A stretch of 64,000 bases of DNA from Tubiluchus corallicola (lineage: Eukaryota > Priapulida > Priapulimorpha > Priapulimorphida > Tubiluchidae), in NCBI GenBank assembly GCA_030141605.1, contig JAQGDQ010000352.1:1-64000 (forward strand), in the 5' to 3' direction. Below are positions 1-14,500 of this stretch, piece by piece. How positions within the stretch are numbered: the stretch's first letter is position 1; every line of letters starts with the position of its first letter. The notes under the pieces were generated by a model. That model was given only the letters and a program-made list of their open reading frames with translations. It did not search any database and was not told the origin of the DNA. The translations under genes were made by a program, and so were the position numbers.

Positions 1-210
1 CACACCTCCGATGCATCAAAGTGCGGTTAAAACTGTAACAGGTTTCAGCAGAGTAATACGTGCTGTGAATAGAGATTTGTACGAAACGAAAGGCTCGAAA
101 GCTGACATACGAAAGGCACAATTTAATCTTAGCTGAAAAGCATAATTTCTCAACATCATTCTTCATTATAAGGTATCATAGTTACGTACAATTAAATACT
201 GAATTCTGAT

Positions 211-362
211 GTCTGTCTGTCAGTCAGCCAGCAAGTCAGTCAGACAGTCAGTCAGTCAATCACACAGTCTGTCAACCGGTTAGTCAGAGATAGTCAGTTA
301 TAGTAAGTCAGTCAGCCAATCAGTCAGTCAGCCAGTCTGTCTGTCTGAATGCCTGCCTGCCT
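211..362. repeat. GTCA/GTCT tetranucleotide microsatellite
   Basis: An imperfect run of GTCA, GTCT and GCCA tetranucleotides, interrupted by short unique pieces, directly visible in the sequence. It has no coding potential. Confidence 0.85.
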
Positions 363-1417
363 GAAGATGAGAAATTTACAGTTGGAACTGAGCAAATCAA
401 ATGCACTGGGATTAAAAAGATACTGTTACGCCTACTCAATTCAAGAAGAACCTATGTTCTATAATTAGCAAAAAAGTTACGAAAACAATTTCTCTGGACA
501 GGTTATTCGTATCTTCACCTTTTTACCGTAGCCAATTGTATTGCCAGGGTTCAAGTACCGACCTTAGATGCTTTTAACTTTCTTGGCATTTTATTTTCCT
601 CGCTTGCTGAAGTAACAGGAGCACGTTTTATTAACTGTAAGGTCGGGAAAAGCAGAAAAACCAAGTGTCCAGGAGAAGCAAACTGCAAGAAGTATTAGTT
701 ATTGTATAAGTATGAGCTAAGTTAGAAAAACTTGCGTTCTTACAGTTTGTCTAAACAACGCTAGAATCATTTGTCTCATTCATAGTGGGCTCTATTGATG
801 TCGGATAATCAATTATCTGTCTGGTTGGTAAGAAAACGAGAGACAAAGATTACCGAAAGAATTATGTAACGAGGCTAATAATAGCATCAGAGAATAAGAA
901 CAGAAATAAAATATTCAACATTATTCCGGGCGTACAAGGCAGCGAATGTGCTATTCCAGGTATCTAGGTAAGTAATCTCATTAATTAGCTTAACCCTTTG
1001 AATAAGAAGTTGTATAGGCACACAACGTAAAATTAATTAACATTATCAGTAGTAGAAAACTGATCGCGGTATATATGAATTCAGTTTCATACTAACACAA
1101 CCTAAATTTTAAAATGTTACTGACTTAAAGGCTATCTGTCACGTCTTTTATGTATCCCTACAGTAAAAGAACCCACTACTGTTAAAAACAATTTCATTTA
1201 AAAGGTGTAACTGTTAACATATATAATTTTACCACAAAAGGTCTTCTGAAAATGATTTTCAAAATTATGCATAACCTTTTTATTACAGTTTTGTAACGTT
1301 CATAAAATCCCTGTTATAGTTCATATGCAGAATATATTATATGTAGTTATAAATACATGTATTCAAAAAAGTCCTCGCTGTTCAAGATTCATTAGCTTCT
1401 CTTAGTTAAACTACAAC

Positions 1418-1434
1418 GTTAGTAGATGGCGCCA
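1418..1434 (+). promoter_or_regulatory. Possible CTCF-like site, forward
   Basis: The 17-mer GTTAGTAGATGGCGCCA contains a perfect match to the core CTCF consensus ASYAGRKGGCRSY. The identical 17-mer occurs in reverse orientation at 18970-18986, so the pair points inward around the TLC gene. CTCF is a bilaterian insulator protein, and whether this animal has it is unknown. The 17-mer could instead be a piece of a repeat. This is a motif match only. Confidence 0.3.
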
Positions 1435-3921
1435 GTGGTAAATAACAACACCAAATAATGCATAACGTGGCGAAATGCAGAGGATGATGCACAGGAAATG
1501 GTTGCACAGTGTGTGTTCATGTGCTGAAATGCGCTGACCAAATACTATTATGGACTTTTACATTAAATAAGATACATGAAAATTAGAATTAATTTAGAAT
1601 TAGAATTTAATTTGGTTATTATATGCTCAAATAGACAAATAGAGCTCACAACAAACACAACAGCACATTTCTATTGCAATGTTTCTTTTCGAACACCCTG
1701 TATTAACGCGATAGACGAACTATTATAATCTGACACCCTTATCAGATTATTATACAATTCATCAACTACAGCAACACTATCGCTCAAAACAACACTTTTT
1801 ACTGTACAAGGGCACATGCTCAGTAATATTTATACAAAGCAGAATTCCTTTAATCACAGACCTTCAAACAAAACTACACTGAATTATTTATGGTATCGGC
1901 GGTGTCATAATAATTAACCTTAGTGCGCTGCCATCTGGCGGATGTACAGCTTTATAAAAGATGCAGACTGTATGGACCAGAACAGTGTGACATGCATTTT
2001 GGGGACTAATGGCCAGCTGAATGATTATATAACTAACTCACACCGAGTCATCATTATATGCCCATTACGTCTGTTGTAGACACTGGGCAGGCAGAACTCG
2101 AAAATAAAAGAAATCTGCCCTCAAGACAGGGAAGGGAAACACAGTAATCCAGCATCAGCATCACTTCGACCGAGTGGACGATGCGAAAAAAACTTTTTGA
2201 CAGAAACTTAAAATCAGCTCATGATTTTCAGAACTGCTTGGCAAATTTATTGATTTACTATTTTCAATTTCTGTCACCAATAAACGCTGGCAGATATAGT
2301 GGCTGAGTGACTTTATTCAAGTAACAAAGAAGCGATTGTTAAATAAAAAAGTTACACTTCCAAATTGTTCCTTTAAAGATTATAAAGTAAGATAGGTTGA
2401 AAATACTATTCTGTACACATGTTCATGCTCACCTTTCAAGTTTTTCAACACTTTAAAGCCAGTAAACCATTCTAAGCAAACAAACTAGCACAACCTAATT
2501 AACATAGTCCCCATCAAACCGTTCGGTTTGTATCTATAGATAAAATATGTTTGGTGGAAATACTGTGATCACTTATAATGTGCTGTAAACTAACTCAAAA
2601 TAAATGAAGTTTATATATATGTATATCAACTATGCATGACTGAAATGGGCAACACTGATAACAAATGTCAAATGAACAATGGCGGGCAGAAACGAAGATG
2701 ATTTAACCAAAGCTATTTGATAAAGTGATAGTAAATCATAAGAAAGAAAATCAGTAACAACGGTGCCAGCTATAAATTTTCGCATCAATAGGTACATGGA
2801 CAACAACAAAACTAATTTCATTAAAACAGAATTATGGAAGGCAGTACTGTAAATCATACAGGCAACATTGCCAACAATCAACGGCAGTTACTAACATCGT
2901 ATTTACAAGACCGAACAGAACAAAATTTATAAATCAAAGCTTAAACAGCAACTGACGTAACCACGGAGACGACCCCATAAATCTGACAAGATTCACAATT
3001 TCGGAAAACAAATTATGTACAGTAATTGTCTATAACCATGGCGTGAAAACTCACTGATAGCATTCTGTCTGACACGACTGGTTAGAATATTATAACTATG
3101 ATGAAAATGCAGTTGTAGCTTGCTGCCCTTTTTATTAACAATTTTCAGTAACATGCACTAACAGTTTCTGTTCTTTCCACACAACATGTAGCATAATTAA
3201 ACACATGTACTGCATGTGCATTAAAACAAATATAAATCTAATAATTGCCTACAGTCATACGTTAATTATTAGACTACTAAATTATTTTACTAAACAACGT
3301 CACTTACCAACTTAGAATATTTATTACTGCGTAAGTTCCTTGTTTTTTTGTCAGAACTTTCCTATATGGTTAACTTTTTAAAATACTTGTTTAGCAGGAA
3401 GCTAAACTGGTGAATCAGACGCGTAAAAAATATTCCAAGCATAGTTTCAATTATTAATTCAAGGCTCTTTAAATTTGCCTAAATGCAGAACTTTGAGAAT
3501 CTAAGTGTTATGAAAGGGGCAAAGATTTCTGAAGCACGTAAATATTACGTGCCTGAAAAACATTACGATAAACATTCTCATAAACAAAGAAAACTGACGC
3601 TGACAAATATTACGTGCTGTGTATGCTTTGTATTACATATAAAACTCAAACAGTTTACATGAACTATACTATATACTATAAAATTTAAAACAAATAGACA
3701 AAAAATGAATATAACATCAAACGTCTTTTTACATAGTTTATTACACTTCCCAAGATTAACCTAAAATGTGGAAAAACGTTCAAGTTTATAACACGGTATG
3801 GTGTATACTTATGATGAGTACTATCCAGTTTCGACATTATTATAGATAACAGACGCGCTTACCTTGTGTTGGACATTGTGTTCCTACAAAAATACTAAAC
3901 TACGTTTATTGAAATAAGATA

Positions 3922-4037
3922 TAGACGATAAAGCCATAGCAAATTTCTTATAGACGATACAGGCCATAGCAAATTTCATATAGACGATACATGCCACAGC
4001 AAATTTCATACAGACGATACAGGACACAGCAAATTTC
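3922..4037. repeat. 30-bp minisatellite, four copies
   Basis: Four consecutive copies of a unit beginning TAGACGATA and ending in CAGCAAATTTC, spaced 29, 30 and 30 bp (starts near 3922, 3951, 3981 and 4011), with a few substitutions. The flanks are unique and there is no open frame. Confidence 0.85.
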
Positions 4038-6009
4038 TGCAAAACGACTCAGATGAAGTTTTAACTGATTGCATTCATTCGCTACCACTCATTTCTATAA
4101 TAATTAACTGCAGACAAAAACACGCATGATACAAACATAACAACTTCAGTACCTGTGCAGGAATAGACCATTAGAACTGTCAGAAGGGGGCGTTTCAAAA
4201 TAAACAAATTTCACAGTGCAAACTAATAAATTTCACCTACACCGAGACGACTATTATTATTCCCATTTAACAATGTTATCAAGAATAAATAACTGTGTCT
4301 GAAGAAAAGTATTAGAAGTTGATTTACTGACTAGTAAACAATATGAAGTACTTTCAGTACAAAGGTAATCATGTATAAACAAACTCAAAGTTGGGAGAGT
4401 ACACTCAGCGTAGATTGTAAATAAATTATACAAACATTATAATTTCAAAGTCAAGTATGGGAGGAAATGGATGCTACACATTTTGAACTGGCGGCCCGTG
4501 TTTGATCTAGAGCGTGAACTGCTCTGTTCCAGCTAATTGTAGGAAGAGAGAATTAATTTTACCTCACAGTTTATTGAAATAAGTGCTATGTGAACACTAA
4601 ATAGTTGCCTTTCCCACCCTGCTCGTTTTCGACGTAGCATAAGGTCACTCATTGCGTCACCGTCATTAATTTTATATCATTGTCATCACCCAACTGTTCT
4701 GATGCGATGGTAATCAAATTTTGCCTTTTGCAATGCTTGGGAATTCCACTTACAGGAAATGCAATTTATTCCTAAAGCGAGGCATGATATTCCCTTTTTT
4801 ATCATTGCTCCTTTTTCCAATGTAAACTGCAGCTTTAATATTCGTCTGCTACTCAAACGCTGGAATATTTTTTAAAGCAGGTAATCAATTCTGAAATTGC
4901 CCCTGAAGAATTGCTCCAAAACACGTTTAATCACAATTTACTAAACTGGAAGAGTTCACTTTATCATTCTCTACACTGACACAAAATGTTCTACCAAAGC
5001 TACTGCCTGTTAATCGGTAACTTTCTCTGATTTTGCTAAGCGTAGTAGCAAACTCGTACCAGCTCCTTATATATATTGGTGGCGCCAGAAACCAAGTTTA
5101 TGCTGACAAGGTACAGATATGTAAAAACGCAATCTGCATTTCACAATCTTATAAAACTAGCAAGTATTTATAGCTTACGTACCACACAATTTAAACCAAG
5201 TTAAATTAAAGTCAAACTAAACACTCACTATAATATGAGCTTTTACAACTTAAAATCCTGCTCTCATTACGAATATTCAATTTATTTTATTATAAACTTA
5301 CTGTAAAACTTGTTTCTTTTGATTTTTATCACTTCATTGTTAGCGGTATTAAATTTGATGGACCGCCATTTTTCGTTGCGGGAGGCGAATGACGTTATGA
5401 GTGCAGTCACGAGGTCACCAAAGATCGGTAAACAAACATCGGTAATCAAAGACACTTTCAGTACCTCGCATTCGAAATTCGACAGAAAAAGCTAAGTTAT
5501 TTAATTTATAAGTCTCTTTTGTTTAATAATAACTATGAATTCTTTGTGTAATCATTAATAATGCGTTAAAAAACAACAATGTCAGTCGGACTTATATAGG
5601 CCTTTAATAAACACAGGTGTGAAGTCACACGTGTGTAGTATATCATTAATTTTCACTTAGGCCTACTTGTACTTTCTGTATGGCTGATAAGCTTGTATCA
5701 ATTAAACTCATGATTTCGAATTTGATTCTGAACATTTTTGACAAAATAATCGCTCATTAAAAGCCAAAGAATGCAAACGCTGTGACGTGTGCGTGCTACG
5801 AGGTACAAAAAATTTCACATTCACGCAGAAATAACACTGCTGGCACTTTCTCAACAAAAACGTGATTATAACGTTAAGCCAATTTACTTTGGCCAAAACT
5901 TGCACTTTTAATGAACACAAGCAAAGCAACTGTCATATAAATGCATTGGTAATCAGAGAAAAAAGAATGCAGGCTTTATGTGTTCAGCAAAATTATTCGG
6001 TCACATGTG

Positions 6010-6209
6010 AGGGCGGATCTATCCTTACAAAGGTAAGGGCAAGGGCCTGCCCGGTGATTTCAGGGCCCTGTGTCCTGACACTTTGTGCGCATACAGATTC
6101 CTGTGACATTATTTAGTTTCAGAAACATTTTACGTACTTTTAATTGATCTGGAATATTTGAGCGGGGTGGAGCGGGGAGAGGGGCGCGTTCTAGCTGCAG
6201 ATCCGCCCC
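6010..6209. mobile_element. Possible decayed short inverted-repeat element
   Basis: The left end GGGCGGATCTATCC and the right end, read on the minus strand as GGGGCGGATCTGCAG, form an inverted repeat around a GC-richer interior that stands out from the AT-rich flanks. GGGCGGATC ends are common in hAT-type miniature elements. I could not find a matching target-site duplication, so the limits and class are uncertain. Confidence 0.4.
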
Positions 6210-7584
6210 GGTTACAGTTTAATAACCTCACTTACTGGTATAACGGCACAGTAGAATAACCGATAATTTCACTATAATAAATAAAAGTTTATTTACTCTT
6301 CAGATCAACAACCGAGAATGTAGAGCAAGTCAGATTACAAGCAACACGGAGAATTTCGTTAATCTATCGTAACTCCACTGAATTTTTAGTTGAGGCTGTT
6401 CGTATTATGACAGTAATTATGTGCACATACACAGATAATTAGGTACATACTGCTAAGCCAACATTTTGATTAGTAGTTTTGGTAACTTTGTTAACTGTAA
6501 TAATAACTAACCAATCGCAGAACTAAAGCAAACTATACATAATATAATTTTGTTAGTTTTTTATGGAGAGCTTTTTATGTTTGTTTATTGAACTAACATT
6601 ACATACATTACATTACAAACAAACAAGACAGATTTAATCAACAGTGAAAGGAACGTTTGCTAGAGACAAAATTCCCATTGAAAAGGAATATTGTGGCTCG
6701 AACTTACAGAACAATTCGTATAAGTATTATAAATATTAATTATAACAACAATGTTATAATAAGGTAGTATAACTCTTCACACAATTGTATCTAGATTTTA
6801 TATAGACAGTAATTATATCATTCCTAGTTTGAATATACTTTCATCACAAAAAAAAACAATTGAGTTTTCCACTTTAATCATGTTGAGAACGTCTCTGTTA
6901 CGTTCCTTTAATGCCAGTACAGAATTTAGCTGGCTCTCTCCAGAAATGATTATCGTTCATTTCCAGCTACGTGTGTAAAGCTCACTCTAACTCCCTCTCA
7001 GAGGCAGGGGGACTAAATGATTTAGTTTACTTTATTCAGTGAAATTGCGGCAAAAGCTAGATTAGGGTACAGTAATATTTTTTGTATAGCAAATTTACAA
7101 TTTTTGTATAATTGTCAAGTCACTGTAATAGTTTTACCACTGAAGCACTATTTTATATCATGAGGTTAGCTTTGTGATATGTGTCGGCTTAATAGCTCTT
7201 AGGGGCTAGGGTTTTTATGTTTATACACCGACTTTAAATAAATTTTTATTTGATGTGATTTTGATACCAATTAGCAAGGCGAACGTATTTGGAAAATGAT
7301 ACAGATATAATTCTTTTTGAATATTTTTTTCGTGTAGCAAGGCGACATCACTTTAAGTCCATGTACAGTTCTGTATTTGGAAAAATTAACATGTATTGGA
7401 GATTGAACATGAACAATATTATACTGCACAGCACATAATTACACGGCAGCAGAAGCCTATTAAGTGGTGTTCACATCCCTTTTAAACACATTCGAGGAAT
7501 AAAGTCTATTTCCTCTCTCACTAGCTTAGATTTTCGTTAGTTTTAAATATATTTCAACAAGGAATGGAGAAATCTCGCCAGCTT

Positions 7585-8070
7585 TAGTGATGGGTTATTT
7601 TGAAATTTTGTAATTCGAATAAAATCTTACTCTGGTAATTCGATGACACGATTAATCTTTTGCAGCAATTTTTAGTGTTTGGCCATATTTAACAAGCATT
7701 GTAGCACTGAAGGATAGCCAATAAACTTATTCACGGCTTTCGTCGCTGTCTGCCATTTTCGCACTAGAAAACTATATGCATATTCATTAACTGTACTCTC
7801 TTACTATGTCACTAAACACGTCACGTGAAAACGAATTTAAAGCCTTCAGTATGCAACATGCTATAATTTGCAATTGTGCATATTGTGTAAGGTGAGCAAA
7901 ACGAAGAAAAAAATGCAAAGGTTCTGTTTATTTGTGCTAAAGTACTGCCTTTTAGTCAACGTGTAATACATATATTTTGCTCTGGGTTAATTAAATTACT
8001 GTTCAATCGCCGATTATATCGATTTATACATGGTTGTAATTCGATTAATCGATTTAATCACCCATCACTA
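7585..8070. mobile_element. hAT-like non-autonomous DNA transposon (486 bp)
   Basis: Both ends read inward from TAGTGATGGGT, and the similarity continues with ATT-rich and TCGATTAAT-type sequence. The element is flanked by a perfect 8-bp direct repeat, GCCAGCTT, at 7577-7584 and 8071-8078. An 8-bp duplication with TAG...G termini is the signature of the hAT superfamily. The interior has no transposase, so it needs a transposase supplied elsewhere. The intact duplication suggests moderate age. Confidence 0.88.
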
Positions 8071-10795
8071 GCCAGCTTTCTTATGTGTACGTAACAATAC
8101 ACTGTGACATATAAATAAAAGTAAAGTTAGGTTAGCCTCCTAAAATCTTGAACTTTATCCCGAGTTAGAACAGTTACTTATCAACTGCTACAGTGCAAGT
8201 AGCACTTAATAATGATGAAGCATGATTCAAGCAGGACCAGGAAGTAGCCAAGTAGGAAGGCACACCTCTTGAACAATCTGGGTACAAAAAAACTTGCAAA
8301 AAAAGCAAGGCAAAAGCCAACAAACAGACTAACTTCAACGCAGAGAACCTGTTTTATAACAGCGTCAGAAATTGACGGAAAATTGCTGAGTAAATAAAAT
8401 TCAATTACTGCAACATCAGCAAAGACAAATAAGCCAGAAGAACTCGCAAATTAATTTGTGTATTTCCAAAGTTCAGGATGAAACAATTTGGGCGGAAATC
8501 TCATCCTGGTGATACTACCTTATTAATGCACATGGTACACATTATATATACGTTTACTTACACCTATAAATTAATACAACCGATTATTACAAAATAAAAT
8601 GAAATAAAATAAAAAATATTTTCCACGATTTATTCTCCAATCCCACATACAGTGCTTCTTTGCTGAAGTGCACACCACAAATATTTAATTCTGTTGTTTT
8701 TATTTAATCAAATAAGTATTTGTACTTCACTGGTGACAGCCAAACCTCTTCAGGACTTCAGCATGTTTAATTTACACCTTAACAAGTGCACTGTTGACTC
8801 AGAAAAATTTTCTTAACTTTTGAAATGCTACATTAATGCAAATAAATTTCTACTCAGTCTAGTTGTTCTACCACGCATTTATTGCAGCTGCTTCTGACAA
8901 CTTCCTTGAGCGCAAGAGCGTCAACACTTTGCACCCACCCTGTAGGGCGCCTAGCAAAGTTTATTCACATTGTGTACATCATATCATGCAATTTTACAAT
9001 AAAGCAATCATACATTGCATGTGCACAGTAATAGATAGCGCCAACTTCAAGATAAGTTATAAAATAATCTATTAGTATTTCAAAACTAAAACCAGAAATT
9101 TAAGTTCAAAAGGGCTACTACCACAAAACGAAGTTTAAACCTTTCTATATTAGTAGGAAGCGGTGTGGGTGTACGCCCAGATGAATCATGCCCCCACAGG
9201 CAATTTTGCGATCAGATTGACTTCATGGTTGTGACAATGGCTGTGGAGTCTTTTAACGTGTGATTTCTATCGCACACTGCAATCATTATAACTCAATAAA
9301 AGAAAAGAAAGCATTTAAATTTTATTTAAAAATTAAAAGAATCCTGTAACGTGTACAAATGAAAACTGAATCTCCTGAATTTTGGAGGTTTGATGCAAGC
9401 AAATATTTGTAACTTTATAGGCTTAGTAGGCATCAGGGCAGTTCCACAAATTTTTTTTAAGTACATGTCCATCCTCAGGCACCGCTGCCTCACTGTTGAC
9501 CACGACTAGTTGAGTTCACCAGGCACATTAATTTTTGGCAGAGCTAGACTAGAGCTGCAATTTTTGCAAACTGCCTATCCAACTCTTATTTTAACTTTCC
9601 ATGTAAATATAAAGTAAGCAATATTCCTTCACTTTAATTAATATACATCCAAATGAACACAGTGACTGTATTTAAGCCACGGTATCGACACCAAATAAAA
9701 TCATGCAGTCACTTTGGTGGGCACAAATTCCAACACTAGGTAATATCACATGCTAAGTACAAAAACATCTTTAACCACAATCTTGTAAGTGTAACTAACC
9801 ATAATTATTTAAAAATCTAAAACAAATTTACAAATTAGTAAAATCTTCAACCATCTTTCACCAAGAATGAAGAGCTACTAACATTTGGTTAAGGATGAAT
9901 TTGTACCTAGCAAGGTGACTGATTCTGATTTTCGTTGGTGTTGATACCATGGAATAAATATAGTCACCATGTTCATTTGAATGTAATTTAACTTAGGTGA
10001 ACTAATATACAACTAATAAACAAAGACGCTATACAACATCAAAAACTTCAGCCTCTCTTCCTCTAGGTTTGACTGTTATTCTGTTTTTCCTTTCTCACCT
10101 CTGTACACTGACGTAATAACGTAACAAAAGGGTTTATCAATTTTGTTCTTGCAAATAACAAGTCTCCACACATTCATGTATCTGATATGCATATTATGCC
10201 CATAAGGTGTAGATCTGTTAAGTCTAATTTCATATTTCAGAAGTTAAATATGTAGGAGCTAGAATAAGGAGTTTACTACATATGGAAAAATATGACTTAA
10301 CTTTTGTAATTTCAAATAGGATTGTGTTTTGCTTTATTTTAGAACAGGACCTTTGACACAATAACAGTTTTACCGATGTTCACAAATTTAGGTGGCTACT
10401 AGGAGCTATTAAAGGTAGGGCACTATTAAGGTACCCTATGGAATACATTGCGAAAACTTGACAGGATTACCAAAGGAAATGACCTTTGTATGACATTTGT
10501 ATGACTTTTGACCTTTACAATTCGAATTTAAAATTTAATGTTTGAAAGAAGTAAAACAGTTGCTTTATGTCAACATTACTGAGATGGCTAAAGTTTTCAA
10601 TTCCCCCCCCACGTGAGGAGTTAGTTCGTGAAGCAGATTAGGATTTGGTTTAGGGTATTTAAATCAGTGCATCTGCCATAAAGACAGTAGATAAAAAGCA
10701 ATACAACAAGGTAACGATACCATAAATAAAATATATTATCTCTATAAAAACAGATTTCAATTGTCAACAAAATAAATGAAATTCCATCCACTTAA

Positions 10796-11548
10796 TTAAT
10801 GCTTAATTGCTTTCTTCCATCCTCGAATAATGCAATAAAACCAATAGACCTGCACCGACAATATCAAAGCACAGCCCATATTGCATTTCATTGGTATAAC
10901 TTTTATAACGGATAGCATGTCGAGTCTGTATTGATTACCATAAGACCAATACATGAATGGAAACAGTAGTATGCGGAACATAAAAAATGATATGGTCATG
11001 GCAACTCCATTAGCTACATACAAGCCAGTGTTCTTCTTGCGGAGGGTACTTAGCACAGAACGTAAAGACACAAACGGTGTGCTCATCTCTGCCATGTAAA
11101 AGCACCCTACGAAAAAGTCACCCCGATTGTTGCGCAGATGGAGCACACACGGAGCAAAAATGCACAGTAGGATGAGATGATGAATTACAAAAAGACCTTT
11201 GCTTTGCATAAAGTTCTTTTTCAAAACACTGTGTGAACACATAAAAGCAACGTACATCGCAACAATGTCGTAGACCAAATAAGAAATGCCAAAGTAGGCG
11301 TAGTTATTGACTAAAGGGTGTCTATCGTTCATGACATCGGAAGAACACTTGTAAATGATGATCGCGCCTACTGTAGAACACATTAGGCCCTGTACAGCTG
11401 ACACCAACATGGTTGTAATATCCAAAATAGCACCGAGTCCATAATGTCGCAATCGATGGCGCGATATTAAAAAAATGATCAGAAACATCACAGGAAAGAA
11501 CAAAATCCCAGCACCAAATAAAATCATAGACATCTTGTTAGCTAGCAT
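10796..11548 (-). CDS. TLC domain-containing protein, TLCD3/FAM57-like
   Basis: A complete 250-residue multi-pass membrane protein in one exon. An in-frame TAG lies six codons upstream of the ATG, so no coding sequence is missing on that side unless it is spliced in. Hydrophobic segments are visible around residues 8-29, 45-66, 84-104, 121-137 and further on. The TLC-domain histidine pair is at 123-124, and the motif GDFFVGCFYMAEMSTPF at 143-159 closely resembles the TLCD3 (FAM57) family. Family members sit in the ER or plasma membrane, and some have been linked to ceramide synthesis or lipid composition. Which lipid this one handles cannot be read from sequence. Vertebrate relatives are multi-exon, so a single exon suggests intron loss or an old retrocopy. 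The frame is open throughout, which argues against a pseudogene. Neighbours are unrelated repeats. Confidence 0.88.
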   Translation of the reverse strand: MLANKMSMILFGAGILFFPVMFLIIFLISRHRLRHYGLGAILDITTMLVSAVQGLMCSTVGAIIIYKCSSDVMNDRHPLVNNYAYFGISYLVYDIVAMYVAFMCSHSVLKKNFMQSKGLFVIHHLILLCIFAPCVLHLRNNRGDFFVGCFYMAEMSTPFVSLRSVLSTLRKKNTGLYVANGVAMTISFFMFRILLFPFMYWSYGNQYRLDMLSVIKVIPMKCNMGCALILSVQVYWFYCIIRGWKKAIKH

Positions 11549-14500
11549 GAGTTTACATGAAAACTAGCAGCTAACACCTGGTAAAACAAAACAATAGTTA
11601 CCACTAATAGAAGACATCAGTTAGGGGTGGTACATAAAATACATTTATTCTTAAATTGCATTTAAATGTACTACATAAGCTGTGATGTTTAGTTCAGTTT
11701 AATAATAATGTTATTATAATATTATTTTATCATACCGAATGATATACATTCTTTCATCAAATTAACAATATTTTAACAAACTAAGCTACTTTTGGTGACA
11801 AAACCAAATAAAATTGTACAAGTTTAATAAAAGTGTATGTAGGCCATTTGCATACATGTACAAGCTTTCGTTCAAAATCTAGATGTATATCTACTGCTCA
11901 AAAATAATTACAATTTACAAAAACACTTCATCGTGTTCAATACTGTCAATACTACATCAAAGTTACTTGACAAACAAGCAATATCATTTTTCTATCATAA
12001 AATACTACGCATTCACTAAATTGTCAACTGTGTATTACATCTGAGTTTACAGATTAGAAAACTATACCTATTTTCTATTAAAATGACTGTCCAGGTTATT
12101 GCACCTACTCATTTCAAGCAACTGACAAAAGCATCAAAATAAAAAACAATACTTCACAACAAGGATAATAACCAGTTAATCGGTCACAATAGCAGTGCTC
12201 TTCAATACAGGAACTTAAACTGGCAACCCTGCACACTTCATAAAAGTATTTTAAACTATTCTGCTGACAATTCTCACATTATACTCACATGTATGGTTCC
12301 AAATATACAGGTAGCCTATAGATAAATTTATAAATAAAGAAATAAACACTATTCTACAAGCACTACTGATTAATCCATCTTCCATGTTTTCCACCACAGG
12401 TAGTTTGAGGTTGACTAACTTATTATTCTGTCGATAGGCATTTGCTCTACAACCGTATAAGTCAGTTCAGGGTCTATAGATGTGAAGATAAAGTACGAAG
12501 GTCAAACAAGATATGTCAAACATTTACAAGTTCAATACTCTCACAAATTAATCTAAAATTTATATAGCAGAGTGTTTAATAGAGTAGATAATATCATGTT
12601 GCAGTTGCACAGCTCTTAACGCTGTTCAACGTACTCTCAATTATTGTTCAACATTAAGTTAAATATATTTTCTGATTTGTATGTAGTTGCTAATTTAATT
12701 TTGTCAGTGGGCAAACAGTGACAGCCACATTGTGTTTATCTCGTTATGTGCATTTTATTTGCCTATTTGATAGACAAAGGTGTTTAAATGGCTTGATGAC
12801 CAATTGGTCTTTCGCTGCCCTTTCTCCTGCACCCCCTAACTCTTTCCTTTATGCATAATTTATCCTGAATAATTAATAATTACAGCAATTATAGCCTATT
12901 TGTATTCTGGTGTAAATGAGGAGATAAATAAATTGTTTATGTCTATGGCTATGTCTATCATTTCAATCATGTATTATCAATTTACTTTTTTCTACTAGTG
13001 TCAGTCTAGTTTAGGAGTAACAAAACACTAACATAGCATTCCTTGAGAAAGTGTACTGAAGTAACATAACCTACCCCACAGTACAGCACTTAAACGTATT
13101 AGTGGCGCATTCTAAGTGTTTATTTATCTATACAAACCATGTATTTGGCTGAACCAACAGATGCTAGCAATATACAACAACATTATAGCATCACACTGGG
13201 TGGAACTGCAAGCCGCTGAGGGCTACTGATATTAAAAATACTTGCTAGCTCATGCAGATGCGCTTTTGTGGGGGTTCCCGACTATATATAGTGATTTGAA
13301 ATTAAACATTTCAAATTTTCTTTTCAACTCTAGAATGATAAATACAATATCGTCATAAAAATAACAGTTAAAACTCACCCAAGTCCTAAGGCTATCAAAA
13401 TAAAAGTTTTCTCAGTGCATAGCTGACATCAGAAATGAACACCATCACAACTTTCTCAAAATTCAAACAGCAACTGCACTGTTAACTATACTATAACGAT
13501 CTCTCAGACTATCACTGTACAATAACTGTATCAGCTAACCAGAGCAATGTCAGAGCTCCCTAGCGATCAACTTTGAAAACTGACTGGGGGTGGTGACTGT
13601 AGATTGAATGATCCATACGCAGCTTACAAGTTATACGCCTCAGATGGCACAATTTTATGGTTAGTGGTTCCGTGGTTCAGATTTCCGCAACCACCGGCCA
13701 CTGAGGAGTGGATATTAATAACTTTTAAAACTACATCCCCCTGTGACTCTAACCGACATTGAACAGACGCTTTATATAATCAACATCTCCAACAGGCAGT
13801 TACATAAGTTATGTGCGTGCAAAGGACTTTAAGGAGCCCTCTTCCTCTCTTTTGGGAACAAGGATGCCCATATATTGTAAACATCTGTGAATGCTGGGAT
13901 AAACCAATAATTTTTGTAATTTCCTATTGAAACTAGGGTGTTATAATTTTGATTTTACGATTACATAGTTCAGTGACAGAATGAACAAAATTTGCAAACG
14001 AAACTTGACAAAAAAGTGGAACCGCGAAGAATCTCTTGTGGCGTTTTTAACTGCGCAAGACTTTTGAGCCATTTCCAGTTGATTGTGGTGTGTTAGGCCA
14101 GCATACACTGTAGCGTATTATAGGTAGTGGCGTGTTAATTAAAATTTCACAAATTCGATCGTTGAAATATAAATGATATTTTTTTTCATTTTTAGTTTGA
14201 TGTTGACAATTGCTGTTTGGTTTATCGCGATGATATTTAAAAACGGCTATAAATGTCGGCTATCACAGAGAGTATCCTTCACAAAACAAACATGCTAAAA
14301 TTGCCAACTTTTGGTCCTAAGAGGTGATTGTCGGTGATTCTTTAGCAGGTCCTTCGACCAAATAATTAAGATTTTAAATCAGCAGAAGGCAGGTTTATCA
14401 GTAATTCACATAGTTGTCTAATTAATCTCATTTGCCGGTGAAAAGTTGTTTACACACTAGAAGGTCGGTAAAGGATGTAGAAGCAAGATGTTAATCAGTT

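Larger units (their letters stand above)
1..10795. other. Intergenic AT-rich region, no supported gene
   Basis: Only short open frames (under about 85 codons) occur here, with no recognisable domain, no linked splice sites and no conserved motif. The stretch holds a GTCA microsatellite, a 30-bp minisatellite, one well-delimited hAT-like element and one weaker inverted-repeat element, each listed separately. The last kilobases before 10795 may include the 3' untranslated region of the minus-strand TLC gene, but I cannot place its polyadenylation site confidently. Confidence 0.6.

Noticed and set aside
5310-5495. 61-codon plus-strand open frame
   Set aside because: A single short frame with no homology that I recognise and no splice partner.
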